Origin: CAJXZP01 sp047610145
Lineage (GTDB): Bacteria; Bacteroidota; Bacteroidia; Flavobacteriales_G; Salibacteraceae
DNA length: 43,157 nucleotides
Reading direction: 5' to 3'
Assembly: GCA_047610145.1 (NCBI GenBank)
Contig: JBLFZF010000011.1
Coordinates: forward strand, 1-43,157
Shown here: positions 15,395 to 24,566 of the stretch, piece after piece
Layout of the letters: each line of letters opens with the position of its first letter
Numbering within the stretch: position 1 is the stretch's first letter
The notes under the pieces: generated by a model
Told to the model about the DNA's origin: nothing
The model's database searches: none
The model's input: the letters and a program-made list of their open reading frames with translations, nothing else
Made by a program: the position numbers and the translations under genes

Positions 15395-17695
15395 TTAGTT
15401 TAAACTCTTTTTTAGGGTTACCACAATTAATTTTGACGCTGGAGTATTACTTATCTCCGCTTTATTTTTTAATGATACGAGCACGTTGGTTTCCGGAAAA
15501 TAAGTAGCCGTACACTTTTCTGGTATATCATAAGGATACACTATAAATTTCTCTGCTACTCTAACTTCACCTTGGTATTCACTAGTAATATCTACAATAT
15601 CATTGGCCATTAACCCTTGCTTTTCAATATCCTTGGGATTCATCAAAATAACTCTTCGCTCATTGTAAATACCTCTGTAACGATCATCTAATCCATAAAT
15701 GGTCGTATTAAATTGATCGTGAGTTCGAATAGTCATCATCGCTAACTCGTTTTCTGAAACAGAAACTTGAGAGACTTGATTTACGGTGAAATTTGCTTTA
15801 CCTGTTTTGGTTGGTGTAAAGTCACCTGTTCTTGAATTATTCGGTAAGTAAAACCCTCCTGGCTTACGAACACGCTCATTAAAATTATCAAAACCAGGAA
15901 TAGTGGCTTCAATTTTATCTCTTACCAAGTCGTAATTTTCATTAAAACCAGCCCAGTTAGTTTGTGAGGTTTGTTTGAAGGTAGCCTGAGCCAGTCTGGC
16001 AACAATAGCCGTTTCACTTAGTAAACCCTTCACTAGCGGGTCTAATTTACCCTTAGAGAAATGAACTACTCCCATAGAATCTTCTACGGTAATTATTTGC
16101 TCTTGACCATTTTGCACATCTTTTTCTGAACGTGTAATACACGGTAAAATTAAAGCTGTTTTTCCGTGTATAATATGACTCCTATTTAACTTTGTAGACA
16201 CTTGAACAGTCAAATCACATGCGCGCAAGGCTTGTGCCGTAAATTCAGTATCTGGCGTAGCTGAAATAAAATTACCCCCCATCCCCATAAATACTTTGGC
16301 TTTGTTTTGATGCATGGCCTCAATGGCTTCCACAACATCAAACCCATGGGCTCTAGGAGGATCAAAATTGAACTCCTTTTTTAAATTATCTAGAAATTGA
16401 GGCTTTGGTTTTTCCCATATCCCCATTGTTCGGTCACCTTGTACATTACTATGCCCACGAACAGGGCAAGTACCAGCACCTTTTTTACCGATACTTCCTT
16501 TTAACAGTAAAAGATTTACAATCTCACGAATATTATGAACGCCATTTTTATGCTGAGTTAAGCCCATTGCCCAACAAATGATTATTTTTTTCTTCTCAAT
16601 TAATAATTGAGCAGCTTCTCTAACCTCCGCTTCTTGAAGTCCTGCTTGTTGAACCAATTCATTAAAATTTTGGCTTTCCAAATCCGCTAATAACGCATCA
16701 ATACCTGAAGTTTTCTGTTCAATAAAATCAAGGTCGAATACCTGCCCTTTATTCTTATTTTCTGCTTCCAACATCAAGATCATCCATGCCTTTAACAAGG
16801 CTACATCACCATTTATTTTTACTTGCAAAAACAAATCAGTCAATTTGACCCCTTTTCCTAATAAATGCGCTGGCTTTTGCGGATGTTTAAAATTCATTAA
16901 CCCTGCTTCAGGTAAAGGGTTTACAGAGATTATTTTCCCTCCATTCTTTTTGGTATCTTCTAAAGCAGACAACATTCTTGGGTGATTGGTCCCTGGGTTT
17001 TGCCCCATCACAATCACCACTTCTGCATGTTCAAAATCAGCCAACGTCACCGACCCTTTTCCAATACCAACCGTTTCAGACAGACCAGCACCACTAGATT
17101 CGTGACACATGTTAGAACAATCAGGCAAATTATTTGTACCATACTCTCTAACAAATAGTTGATACAAATATGCCGCTTCATTACTCGTTCTTCCTGAAGT
17201 ATAAAAAATAGCTTCGTTGGGAGAGTTTTGCTTATTTAATTCGTTCGCAATAAGGGTAAATGCGTCACTCCACTCTATAGGAGAATAATGCGTATCTCCC
17301 GGTTTCAAAACCATTGGATGTGTTATTCTTCCAGATTTACCGATCCGATAATCTGACCAACTCCCCATTTCTTCGACCGAGTGCTTCGCAAAAAAATCGG
17401 GACCCACTCTTTTGGTAGTCGCTTCTTCTGCAATTGCTTTTGCCCCATTTTCACAATATTCGCCTAAGCCTGAACGCTTACCATCTGGGTCAGGCCAAGC
17501 ACAACCAGAACAATCAAAACCATCTTTTTGATTCATATTATTGAGCACTGTTAAAGCTCTAGGCAAATCCATTTCATCCAATACATGCGCAACAGCTGAG
17601 GTAACTGCCTTAAAACCTGCCGCAGTAGATTCTATTTTTCCCGATTTAAGTCCGGTAAACTCTACTGGTGGTTGTGCGTTAGTTCTTTTTATCAT
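15395..17695 (-). CDS. FdhF/YdeP-family molybdopterin oxidoreductase
   Basis: This 766-residue protein matches the single-subunit formate-dehydrogenase-alpha-like family that includes E. coli YdeP. N-terminal cysteines lie at 62, 65 and 81 (FDCSGCAWPDPDGKR then EYCENGAKA), an incomplete iron-sulfur pattern typical of this branch. A conserved CHESSGAGLSE segment provides a cysteine at the likely molybdenum-ligand position, and VIVMGQNPGTNHPR belongs to the cofactor-binding domain. The C-terminal MopB-binding domain has TIRTHDQFNTTIYGLDDRYRG. There is no twin-arginine signal, so it is cytoplasmic. No partner electron-transfer subunit or Moco gene is nearby. The true substrate is unknown, so formate should not be assumed. 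Confidence 0.88.
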   Translation of the reverse strand: MIKRTNAQPPVEFTGLKSGKIESTAAGFKAVTSAVAHVLDEMDLPRALTVLNNMNQKDGFDCSGCAWPDPDGKRSGLGEYCENGAKAIAEEATTKRVGPDFFAKHSVEEMGSWSDYRIGKSGRITHPMVLKPGDTHYSPIEWSDAFTLIANELNKQNSPNEAIFYTSGRTSNEAAYLYQLFVREYGTNNLPDCSNMCHESSGAGLSETVGIGKGSVTLADFEHAEVVIVMGQNPGTNHPRMLSALEDTKKNGGKIISVNPLPEAGLMNFKHPQKPAHLLGKGVKLTDLFLQVKINGDVALLKAWMILMLEAENKNKGQVFDLDFIEQKTSGIDALLADLESQNFNELVQQAGLQEAEVREAAQLLIEKKKIIICWAMGLTQHKNGVHNIREIVNLLLLKGSIGKKGAGTCPVRGHSNVQGDRTMGIWEKPKPQFLDNLKKEFNFDPPRAHGFDVVEAIEAMHQNKAKVFMGMGGNFISATPDTEFTAQALRACDLTVQVSTKLNRSHIIHGKTALILPCITRSEKDVQNGQEQIITVEDSMGVVHFSKGKLDPLVKGLLSETAIVARLAQATFKQTSQTNWAGFNENYDLVRDKIEATIPGFDNFNERVRKPGGFYLPNNSRTGDFTPTKTGKANFTVNQVSQVSVSENELAMMTIRTHDQFNTTIYGLDDRYRGIYNERRVILMNPKDIEKQGLMANDIVDITSEYQGEVRVAEKFIVYPYDIPEKCTATYFPETNVLVSLKNKAEISNTPASKLIVVTLKKSLN

Positions 17696-18240
17696 TCCTC
17701 TTTTATTTTATTCTTCGGTATCAAAATTGCGTGTAAAAGTAAAAAAAAAGGGTTCCTATTAAACAAAGCTGATATTTGATTTCAAAGCACTTCAGGTTAG
17801 ATGTAAGCTATATCTGCTCTTGTAATGCTGTTTGCTCTATTGTTTTTCCGTGCGAAATGTTCATTTACCCTAATTAATAGAATTAAAATGGTAGGCGATG
17901 TTTTCAATAATAAAGGATATCAAACGAGTCTTGATAATTTTTAATCGTTCATGATAACATATATCTGTGAGTAATATCTTAAAAAGAGCCACCCCATTAA
18001 GAGTCTGATTTCTTTCTGTTTTTTTTACCAGATAACCTAAAAATGGATCCGTAGTATAAACTACTGCGGAAATCAAAATGAATAAAGTGCGAAGGTTTAT
18101 CTTTTAAAAACAATCGGTTCTGCCCGATCTGAAATTTCAAAATTGATGCTGAAAAAGTTTTAATAATCTTTGAATTCAGTATTTTAGCATTCTGTTTCCA
18201 TTTATATGGAAGATTACAGGTTACACAATCTTATTGATTA
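17696..18240. other. Intergenic region before the radical SAM gene
   Basis: 545 bp between divergently transcribed genes. A 68-codon frame at 17870-18076 on the minus strand has no family resemblance, no good start context and no neighbour in phase, so I leave it out. I see no RNA gene, strong hairpin or exact -7 match. Confidence 0.4.
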
Positions 18241-19320
18241 ATGGTTTCTAGAATACTAAAAGCAGCAAACAAAAAGCTACATCCAGCACATTTGTATTTC
18301 GGGCCAGAGTGGATTATTCTTGGCGTAAATAATGTGTGTAACTTACATTGTAAAATGTGTGATGTAGGTACACAAAATTTAGAAACAAACTTTGCGCAAA
18401 ACCTAGTGGGGTCGCATCCTCTCAACATGCCGTTAGACTTATTTAAGCAAATAATTGATCAAACCAGTATTCATTACCCCAAAGCAAAAATTGGTTACGC
18501 TTTTACAGAACCCTTAATTTACCCAGATCTTAGAGCCTCTTTAATTTATGCGCATGAAAAAGGACTAGAAACGACTATCACCACAAACGCATTAAGTCTT
18601 AAACGAAAAGCGCAAGACCTTATTGATGGTCAATTAACAGAACTATTCGTTTCTTTAGATGGATTACAGGATACGCATAATTACATTAGAGGTCACAAAA
18701 GCTCTTTTCAAAAGGCTTTAGAAGGAATTGAATATTTACTCACATTTCCAAACCCACCCAAAATCTCTGTTTATTGCGTTATTACGGAATGGAACTATAC
18801 CGAATTATTTGAGTTTGTCACGTATTTCGAAAAGTTTCCGCTAAAGCATATTGGTTTTATGCATCAAAACTTTATTACGGAAGATGTCGCTTCTAATCAT
18901 AACCTAACGTTTGGCAGTTGGCTACCAGCTACTCATTCTAATATTGAAGAAACAAACTTTTCCGCTATCGATATTCCCGTGTTACAAAAGCAAATTCAAC
19001 AAATAGAAAATGGAAACTTCAAACAAAAACCATCTTTTAGTCCGCACCTCACTGATTTAAAAGATTTAAAAATATATTATGAGCAACCAGAGGTGAAAAT
19101 TGGCAAAACATGTAACGATGTATTCACAAATATTATGATAAAAACAGATGGCACAGCTATTCCATCACATGGAAGATGTTACAATAAAACCATGGGTGAT
19201 TTGCATAACCAGACTTTATCCGAAATATGGAATAGTAATGAATATGAACAATTCAGGACTGAAATCGTAAAAAATAATGGTTTATTCCCTGCTTGTAACC
19301 GCTGTTGCAGCGCTTTTTAA
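18241..19320 (+). CDS. Radical SAM protein with SPASM-like C-terminus
   Basis: This 359-residue protein has the canonical iron-sulfur motif CNLHCKMC (Cys33, Cys37, Cys40), which cleaves S-adenosylmethionine, and the glycine and substrate region YAFTEPLIYPDL. The C-terminal part resembles a SPASM or twitch auxiliary-cluster domain: KTCNDVFTN, then a GRCYNKTMGDLHNQTLSEIWNS segment, then a terminal ACNRCC. SPASM proteins modify peptides, proteins or small molecules; I see no candidate precursor peptide beside it. It lies 205 bp before cydA on the same strand. The start GVNNVCNLHC context is close to the N-terminus, as is usual for such proteins. Confidence 0.88.
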   Translation: MVSRILKAANKKLHPAHLYFGPEWIILGVNNVCNLHCKMCDVGTQNLETNFAQNLVGSHPLNMPLDLFKQIIDQTSIHYPKAKIGYAFTEPLIYPDLRASLIYAHEKGLETTITTNALSLKRKAQDLIDGQLTELFVSLDGLQDTHNYIRGHKSSFQKALEGIEYLLTFPNPPKISVYCVITEWNYTELFEFVTYFEKFPLKHIGFMHQNFITEDVASNHNLTFGSWLPATHSNIEETNFSAIDIPVLQKQIQQIENGNFKQKPSFSPHLTDLKDLKIYYEQPEVKIGKTCNDVFTNIMIKTDGTAIPSHGRCYNKTMGDLHNQTLSEIWNSNEYEQFRTEIVKNNGLFPACNRCCSAF

Positions 19321-19438
19321 TACGTTTAATTTGGAGCATATCTCTAGTATTAATATTTTTATGTTACCGATAACAAAAATGAATACTACATCTCTTTCTT
19401 TGTGACAAAACACACCGTAATCGCCTAATTTACTACAG

Positions 19439-19446
19439 TACATTTG
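19439..19446 (+). promoter_or_regulatory. -7 promoter element (TACATTTG) for cydAB
   Basis: Exact TAnnTTTG match 79 bp before the cydA start, giving a leader of about 70 nt. The same TACATTTGAA occurs upstream of the fasciclin gene. No -33 box at normal spacing. Confidence 0.45.
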
Positions 19447-19525
19447 AAGTCGGAAAGGGTTAATTCATACGCCATATTATTTATCCTTTCTCGCTCATTT
19501 ATTGTTGTCATAAACACAATTAGAA

Positions 19526-20857
19526 ATGGAAGATATGCTCTTTTATGATCGGTTGCAGTTCGCCTTCACGATCACCTTTCACTACATTTTCCCGCAATTA
19601 ACCATGGGGCTTTCTTTACTCATTGTATTTTTCAAGGGTCAATTCTTATATACGCAAATCGAAAAATATAACGATACGGCAAAGTTCTTTATGAAGATCT
19701 TTGCCATCAACTTTACTATGGGAGTAGTCACAGGAATTCCAATGGAGTTTCAGTTTGGAACTAATTGGGCTAAATTCTCTGAACTTACTGGAGGAATTAT
19801 TGGGCAAACCTTAGCGATGGAAGGTACCTTCTCCTTCTTTCTAGAATCTTCCTTTTTAGCACTTTTCATTTTTGGCGAAAAACTAATGGGACAAAAACTT
19901 CACTTTCTTACCGGTTTTTTAGTCTTTGTAGGCTCTTGGCTAAGTGGGTATTTTATTTTGGCTACCAATGCATGGATGCAGCACCCAGTGGGCTATGAAC
20001 TACTTGCAAACGGAAAATTTGTACTTAAAAATTTTAACGAACTCTTTACTAACCCATGGCTACTTCCAGCCTTCCTTCATAATCAGGTAGCTTCATTGGC
20101 CACTTCATCCTTTGTTGTTGCCGGTATTGGCGCCTTCTATATTCTTCGAGAAAAAAATGTGAATCATGGTAAGTTATTCCTTAAGACAGGCGTGATTTTC
20201 GGATTCATATCCAGTCTATTATTGGCTTTTCCTACAGGCGATTGGAATGCAAAAAACGTAGCTAAAATGCAACCGGCTTCATTTGCGGCAATGGAAGGTA
20301 TATTTGAAACGGAAGAAGCAGGCGCGGAAATCGTGCTGATTGGTCAACCTAATATGGTAGAGAAAAAATTGGATAATAAAATTGCCGTTCCCAACATACT
20401 GAGCTTTCTTACCTACCAAACCTGGGACACTCAAATTCTTGGAATGGACCAATTCCCGGAAGAAGAACTCCCCACCAATATACCGGGGCTTTATTATTCG
20501 TATCATATTATGGTAGGTTTAGGAACCATTTTCATAGGCATTATGGGGTTAGCTACGTTTCTATTATGGAGAAAACGCTTATTCAATTTCAAACCGGTTT
20601 TATGGGCTATTATGTTTTTAATTCCCTTTCCATACATTGCCAATATAACGGGCTGGTATGTCGCAGAACTAGGCCGTCAACCCTATTTAGTTTATGGTTT
20701 ATTGCGTACCGCTGACGGTATTTCGCCCACCGTATCGTCTGGAAATACACTTTTTACGCTCCTTGGCTTTATGGGGTTGTATTTTCTACTCGGAATTCTT
20801 TTTCTTCTCCTGGTGGGTAAAACAATTCATCAAGGACCTAAACCTCAAAACCATTAA
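19526..20857 (+). CDS. cydA: Cytochrome bd ubiquinol oxidase subunit I
   Basis: This 443-residue inner-membrane protein is CydA of the short Q-loop type. His19 (TFHYIFPQ) matches a heme b595 ligand, and Glu99 and Glu107 in LAMEGTFSFFLESSFL match the conserved acids near the hemes, with the same numbering as E. coli. GRQPYLVYGLLRTADGISP is the family signature near the C-terminus. It oxidises quinol and reduces oxygen at high affinity, supporting growth at low oxygen. cydB begins 2 bp after its stop. The frame at 20694-20927 is a shadow. Confidence 0.97.
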   Translation: MEDMLFYDRLQFAFTITFHYIFPQLTMGLSLLIVFFKGQFLYTQIEKYNDTAKFFMKIFAINFTMGVVTGIPMEFQFGTNWAKFSELTGGIIGQTLAMEGTFSFFLESSFLALFIFGEKLMGQKLHFLTGFLVFVGSWLSGYFILATNAWMQHPVGYELLANGKFVLKNFNELFTNPWLLPAFLHNQVASLATSSFVVAGIGAFYILREKNVNHGKLFLKTGVIFGFISSLLLAFPTGDWNAKNVAKMQPASFAAMEGIFETEEAGAEIVLIGQPNMVEKKLDNKIAVPNILSFLTYQTWDTQILGMDQFPEEELPTNIPGLYYSYHIMVGLGTIFIGIMGLATFLLWRKRLFNFKPVLWAIMFLIPFPYIANITGWYVAELGRQPYLVYGLLRTADGISPTVSSGNTLFTLLGFMGLYFLLGILFLLLVGKTIHQGPKPQNH

Positions 20858-20859
20858 TC

Positions 20860-21933
20860 ATGGAAATATTATGGTACGGCATTATAACCGTGGTATTAAC
20901 CACATTTTTTATTCTAGATGGGTATGATTTTGGCACCGGAATAATTCACCTTTTCTTTGCAAAAAAAGAAGAAGATAAAGTAGTCATTGCAAAGGCCGCG
21001 GGTTTGTTTTGGGATTCTAACGAAGTTTGGTTAGTAGTAGCCGGAGGTATGTTATTTATGGCATTCCCCACTTTTTACGCTTCCGTATTTAGCGGCTTCT
21101 ATCTACCCTTAATTCTAGTACTTTGGTTAATTGTATTCCGAGCTATTGGATTAGAGTTTAGAAGTCAATTCAATTTTCAAATGTGGAAAGATATTTGGGA
21201 TACCGCGTTTGGTATTTCGAGTGTTTTACTGGCTTTATTGTTTGGAATTGCACTAGGTAACTTGGTTCGTGGTGTTAATTTAGGAGGTGTTGAAAATGGT
21301 GTTTCTGCCTATGAAGCGCACTATTTTTTCTTACCTCTATGGAACGCAAGCTTTAGTCCCACCGGAACTCACCCGGGCGTTATTGATTGGTTCACTATTA
21401 TTATTGGTGTAATTGCTGTAATCGTATTAACCATTCACGGAGCAAATTGGGTGATTCTAAAAACTAATTCTTCTATTAATGACAAGCTAAAAACGGTTGT
21501 TTTCAAATTAAACATTGCCTTGGGCTTTTTATCGCTTTTTTCGCTTTCTATTTGGAAATTGGTCCATCCTGCTCCTTTTTATAACTTCTTAGATAAGCCT
21601 TATCGTTTAATTTTTCCCTTACTATTTATCACCGGAATTATTAGTTTGTTTTTCGTTCAAAAATTCAAAAAAGACATCTACGGTTTAGTCTCCTCTTCAT
21701 TAATTATTATTGGAGGAATCACGTCCTCTTTAGCCTCTATGTTTCCTGTGATTTTACCGAGTACTAACTCTGTTAATCCAGACTTAACTATTTACAATAT
21801 GGCGGCTACGTCATATGGGTTAAGTGTTGGCTTAAGCTGGGTTATTATTGGAGGACTCTTAATTATCGCCTATGTAATTATTCAAAAACGAATATTGGAT
21901 GGTAAGATTGATAAAATGGATTACGGTCATTAA
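20860..21933 (+). CDS. cydB: Cytochrome bd ubiquinol oxidase subunit II
   Basis: This 357-residue polytopic protein has the CydB landmarks: an N-terminal FILDGYDFGTGIIHLFF, then the WDSNEVWLVVAGGMLFMAFPTFYA segment, and VLWLIVFRAIGLEFRSQ. The C-terminal half has MFPVILPSTNSVNPDLTIYNMAATSYGL, which is conserved in the family. It forms the heterodimer with CydA. Spacing of 2 bp to cydA and 12 bp to the following small membrane protein gene indicates one transcript. The cydDC assembly transporter is not in the window. Confidence 0.97.
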   Translation: MEILWYGIITVVLTTFFILDGYDFGTGIIHLFFAKKEEDKVVIAKAAGLFWDSNEVWLVVAGGMLFMAFPTFYASVFSGFYLPLILVLWLIVFRAIGLEFRSQFNFQMWKDIWDTAFGISSVLLALLFGIALGNLVRGVNLGGVENGVSAYEAHYFFLPLWNASFSPTGTHPGVIDWFTIIIGVIAVIVLTIHGANWVILKTNSSINDKLKTVVFKLNIALGFLSLFSLSIWKLVHPAPFYNFLDKPYRLIFPLLFITGIISLFFVQKFKKDIYGLVSSSLIIIGGITSSLASMFPVILPSTNSVNPDLTIYNMAATSYGLSVGLSWVIIGGLLIIAYVIIQKRILDGKIDKMDYGH

Positions 21934-21945
21934 ATACACGACTAA

Positions 21946-22239
21946 ATGACACATACTATTATAGCCCTTTTAAGTATCGTACTTGGAATTTTAGGCGCTA
22001 CACTCATGGGATTAAGGTATTCTAAATATACCTTAGGCTTTATTGGAAATAGCATAGCAGGAGTATTTGGAAGTGTTTTTATCACGAAATCATTTGGAAG
22101 ATTAGGGGTTAACCCAAACGCCATCTTAGCCACAGGAGAAACGAATATTTATTTACTTGTTGTCCATGCATTAATCTCCGTTTTAGCTGGAGTACTAGCG
22201 GTTTATTTAGGGGCATACTTGAAAAATAAACTGATTTAA
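21946..22239 (+). CDS. Small membrane protein in the cyd operon
   Basis: A 97-residue protein with an N-terminal hydrophobic helix (residues 3-21), a glycine-rich hydrophobic middle (YTLGFIGNSIAGVFGSVFI) and a C-terminal helix (VVHALISVLAGVLAVYLGAYL). The middle segment recalls the GlsB/YeaQ/YmgE transglycosylase-associated family, but the match is weak. It is too long to be a CydX-type single-helix subunit. Being 12 bp after cydB, it may be an accessory factor of the oxidase in this group, which is inference from position. Confidence 0.75.
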   Translation: MTHTIIALLSIVLGILGATLMGLRYSKYTLGFIGNSIAGVFGSVFITKSFGRLGVNPNAILATGETNIYLLVVHALISVLAGVLAVYLGAYLKNKLI

Positions 22240-22310
22240 TTTTACTGGTTTAATACCAATTAAATCAATAAACTTACATTCGTAATATGCGGGTTAAAGG
22301 CATAAAAAAT

Positions 22311-24491
22311 ATGGGCTCAAAAATATTATTCGTTACACCACCATTCACCCAACTGAATACGCCTTACCCGGCAACCGCCTATTTAAAAGGTTTTTTCAAA
22401 ACTTTAAATGTTGAAACAAACCAAATTGATTTAGGTTTAGATGTGACCTTACGGATATTTTCAAAATCTGGTTTTGAATCACTTTTTGAAATTATCGATA
22501 CCCACGAAATTGAATTATCGCCAAATACTAGCCGCATAAGTTCTTTATCTAACAGTTATATCAATTCTATTGATGCCGTTATCTCCTTTCTTCAAGGAAA
22601 CAACCCAACCTTAGCACATAGTATTGTCACACGATCTTACCTTCCGGAAGCTTCTCGCTTTAAAAATTTAGAAGACCTTGATTGGGCTTTTGGTGATTTA
22701 GGAATTCAAGACAAGGCAAAACATTTAGCTACACTTTATCTGGAAGATATGTCAGATTTAATTGTAGAGGCCATTGACCCAGACTTTGGCTTTAGTCGTT
22801 ATGCAGAGAAAATAGCTGTTGCCGCTAGTAGCTTTGATGAAATACATGCACATGTAGAATCTGAGCCTCATTTTATTGACGAACTCATACTAGAAGAGCT
22901 TGAAAAAAGCCTGACTATACATCAGCCAGGAATGGTTGCTATTTCTATCCCATTTCCAGGAAATTTATATGGGGCATTAAAAGTAGGTCAACATATTAAA
23001 ACCCATTACCCTAAAGTAGTTGTAGCTATGGGAGGTGGATATCCAAATACAGAATTACGTTCTTTGCGTGATGTGCGGATGTTTAAATATACAGATTTCA
23101 TTACCTTAGACGATGGCGAAGCGCCACTATCTATTCTCTTAGAGCATGTGGAAGGTAAACGAAATATTAAGTCCCTAAAGCGTACATTAACATTAGTTGA
23201 CCAAGAAGTTCAATACATCAATGGAGCTCCTGAACCAGATTATAGTCATTCAGAAGTAGGAACACCAGATTATACCGGACTTCCTTTAGATAAATATATT
23301 TCTGTTATAGAAATTGCGAATCCGATGCACCGTCTTTGGAGTGATGGACGCTGGAATAAACTAACATTAGCCCACGGTTGCTATTGGGGGAAATGTACTT
23401 TTTGCGATATTAGCTTAGATTATATTAAACGCTATCAGCCAGTTAGCGCTATTCATTTATGCGATCAAATTGAAACTATTATTGCACAAACAGGTGAAAC
23501 AGGATTCCATTTTGTAGATGAAGCTGCTCCTCCCGCATTACTGCGTGATTTGTCTCTTGAAATTTTAAAGCGAAAACTAACTATTACATGGTGGACAAAT
23601 ATTCGATTTGAAAAAAGCTTTTCTCCAGGTCTAACAGGTTTAATGAAATTAGCCGGTTGCATTGCGGTTTCAGGCGGTTTAGAAGTCGCTTCAGATCGGT
23701 TATTAAAATTAATAAAAAAGGGAGTTAGTATTGAAAAAGTAGCTCAAGTCACACATAGTTTCACTCAGGCAGGAATAATGGTACATGCTTATTTGATGTA
23801 TGGGTTCCCTACGCAAACAAAGCAAGAAACAATTGATTCACTAGAAATTGTGCGACAACTCTTTGCCGCTGGAGTCATTCAATCTGCCTATTGGCATCAG
23901 TTTTCTATGACTGCTCATAGTCCAATTGGACTACACCCAGAGAATTTTGAAGTTGAAAAAGTACACCCGGAGTTAGGCACATTTGCCAATAACGATCTGA
24001 TTCATAATGACCCGAAAGGAACCAATCATATTCAGTTTAGTGAAGGCTTAAAAAAATCATTATTTAATTTCATGCATAGTATTGGGCTCGACTTTCCATT
24101 GCAAGATTGGTTTGAATTTCATATTCCAAAAACAAGCCACTCACCCAATGAGATCAACACGTATCTAAAAGGGCAAGAGTTTCTAGAAACAAATGCGAAG
24201 AACAAACTTATTTGGACGGGATTACAGGAAAGTACTCTCACAAAAAAAAGTGAAAAAGAAACCCAGTTATTAATCCATACTCACTCGCAATCATTCGACT
24301 TAAAGCTTTCTTATCCGCAGGCTGTTTGGGTTCAAAGCATGCTAAAAAAAACACACTTCAATCAAATCAAAAAAATAACATACCAAGAAATTGAAGCAGA
24401 TTTCACCTCTCAAAAACTGGGATACTTTTTGCTTTTTTGGAACGAGCCAACTATGACCACTTTGCGAAAAAATGGATTATTGATCTTGTAG
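22311..24491 (+). CDS. B12-binding-type radical SAM protein with CX4CX2C motif
   Basis: A protein of about 726 residues. The N-terminal part looks like a cobalamin-binding domain (KILFVTPPF and later MVAISIPFPGNLYGALKVGQHI...VVAMGGGYPN). The radical SAM core follows with GCYWGKCTFCD; the cysteines are at about 357, 362 and 365, so the spacing is CX4CX2C instead of the usual CX3CX2C. Downstream core motifs are FHFVDEAAPP, SGGLEVASDRLLKLIKKG and AYLMYGFPTQTKQET. The last 150 residues have no family I know. I chose the ATG at 22311 because the cobalamin fold starts directly after it and a near -7 match (TACATTCG, 22275-22282) lies upstream; 22287 is the alternative. The substrate is unknown. Confidence 0.85.
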   Translation: MGSKILFVTPPFTQLNTPYPATAYLKGFFKTLNVETNQIDLGLDVTLRIFSKSGFESLFEIIDTHEIELSPNTSRISSLSNSYINSIDAVISFLQGNNPTLAHSIVTRSYLPEASRFKNLEDLDWAFGDLGIQDKAKHLATLYLEDMSDLIVEAIDPDFGFSRYAEKIAVAASSFDEIHAHVESEPHFIDELILEELEKSLTIHQPGMVAISIPFPGNLYGALKVGQHIKTHYPKVVVAMGGGYPNTELRSLRDVRMFKYTDFITLDDGEAPLSILLEHVEGKRNIKSLKRTLTLVDQEVQYINGAPEPDYSHSEVGTPDYTGLPLDKYISVIEIANPMHRLWSDGRWNKLTLAHGCYWGKCTFCDISLDYIKRYQPVSAIHLCDQIETIIAQTGETGFHFVDEAAPPALLRDLSLEILKRKLTITWWTNIRFEKSFSPGLTGLMKLAGCIAVSGGLEVASDRLLKLIKKGVSIEKVAQVTHSFTQAGIMVHAYLMYGFPTQTKQETIDSLEIVRQLFAAGVIQSAYWHQFSMTAHSPIGLHPENFEVEKVHPELGTFANNDLIHNDPKGTNHIQFSEGLKKSLFNFMHSIGLDFPLQDWFEFHIPKTSHSPNEINTYLKGQEFLETNAKNKLIWTGLQESTLTKKSEKETQLLIHTHSQSFDLKLSYPQAVWVQSMLKKTHFNQIKKITYQEIEADFTSQKLGYFLLFWNEPTMTTLRKNGLLIL

Positions 24492-24566
24492 TGAATAAAT
24501 AAAAAGAAGGTCTGCACCTTAAGGCTTACAAATAGTTTAAATTAGTCTTTAACAAAACGGATTATT

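Noticed and set aside
17870..18076. 68-codon minus-strand frame between the oxidoreductase and radical SAM genes
   Set aside because: Short, no family, no good start context, and not conserved-looking. Considered as a precursor peptide for the radical SAM protein but it is on the opposite strand and lacks a leader/core pattern.
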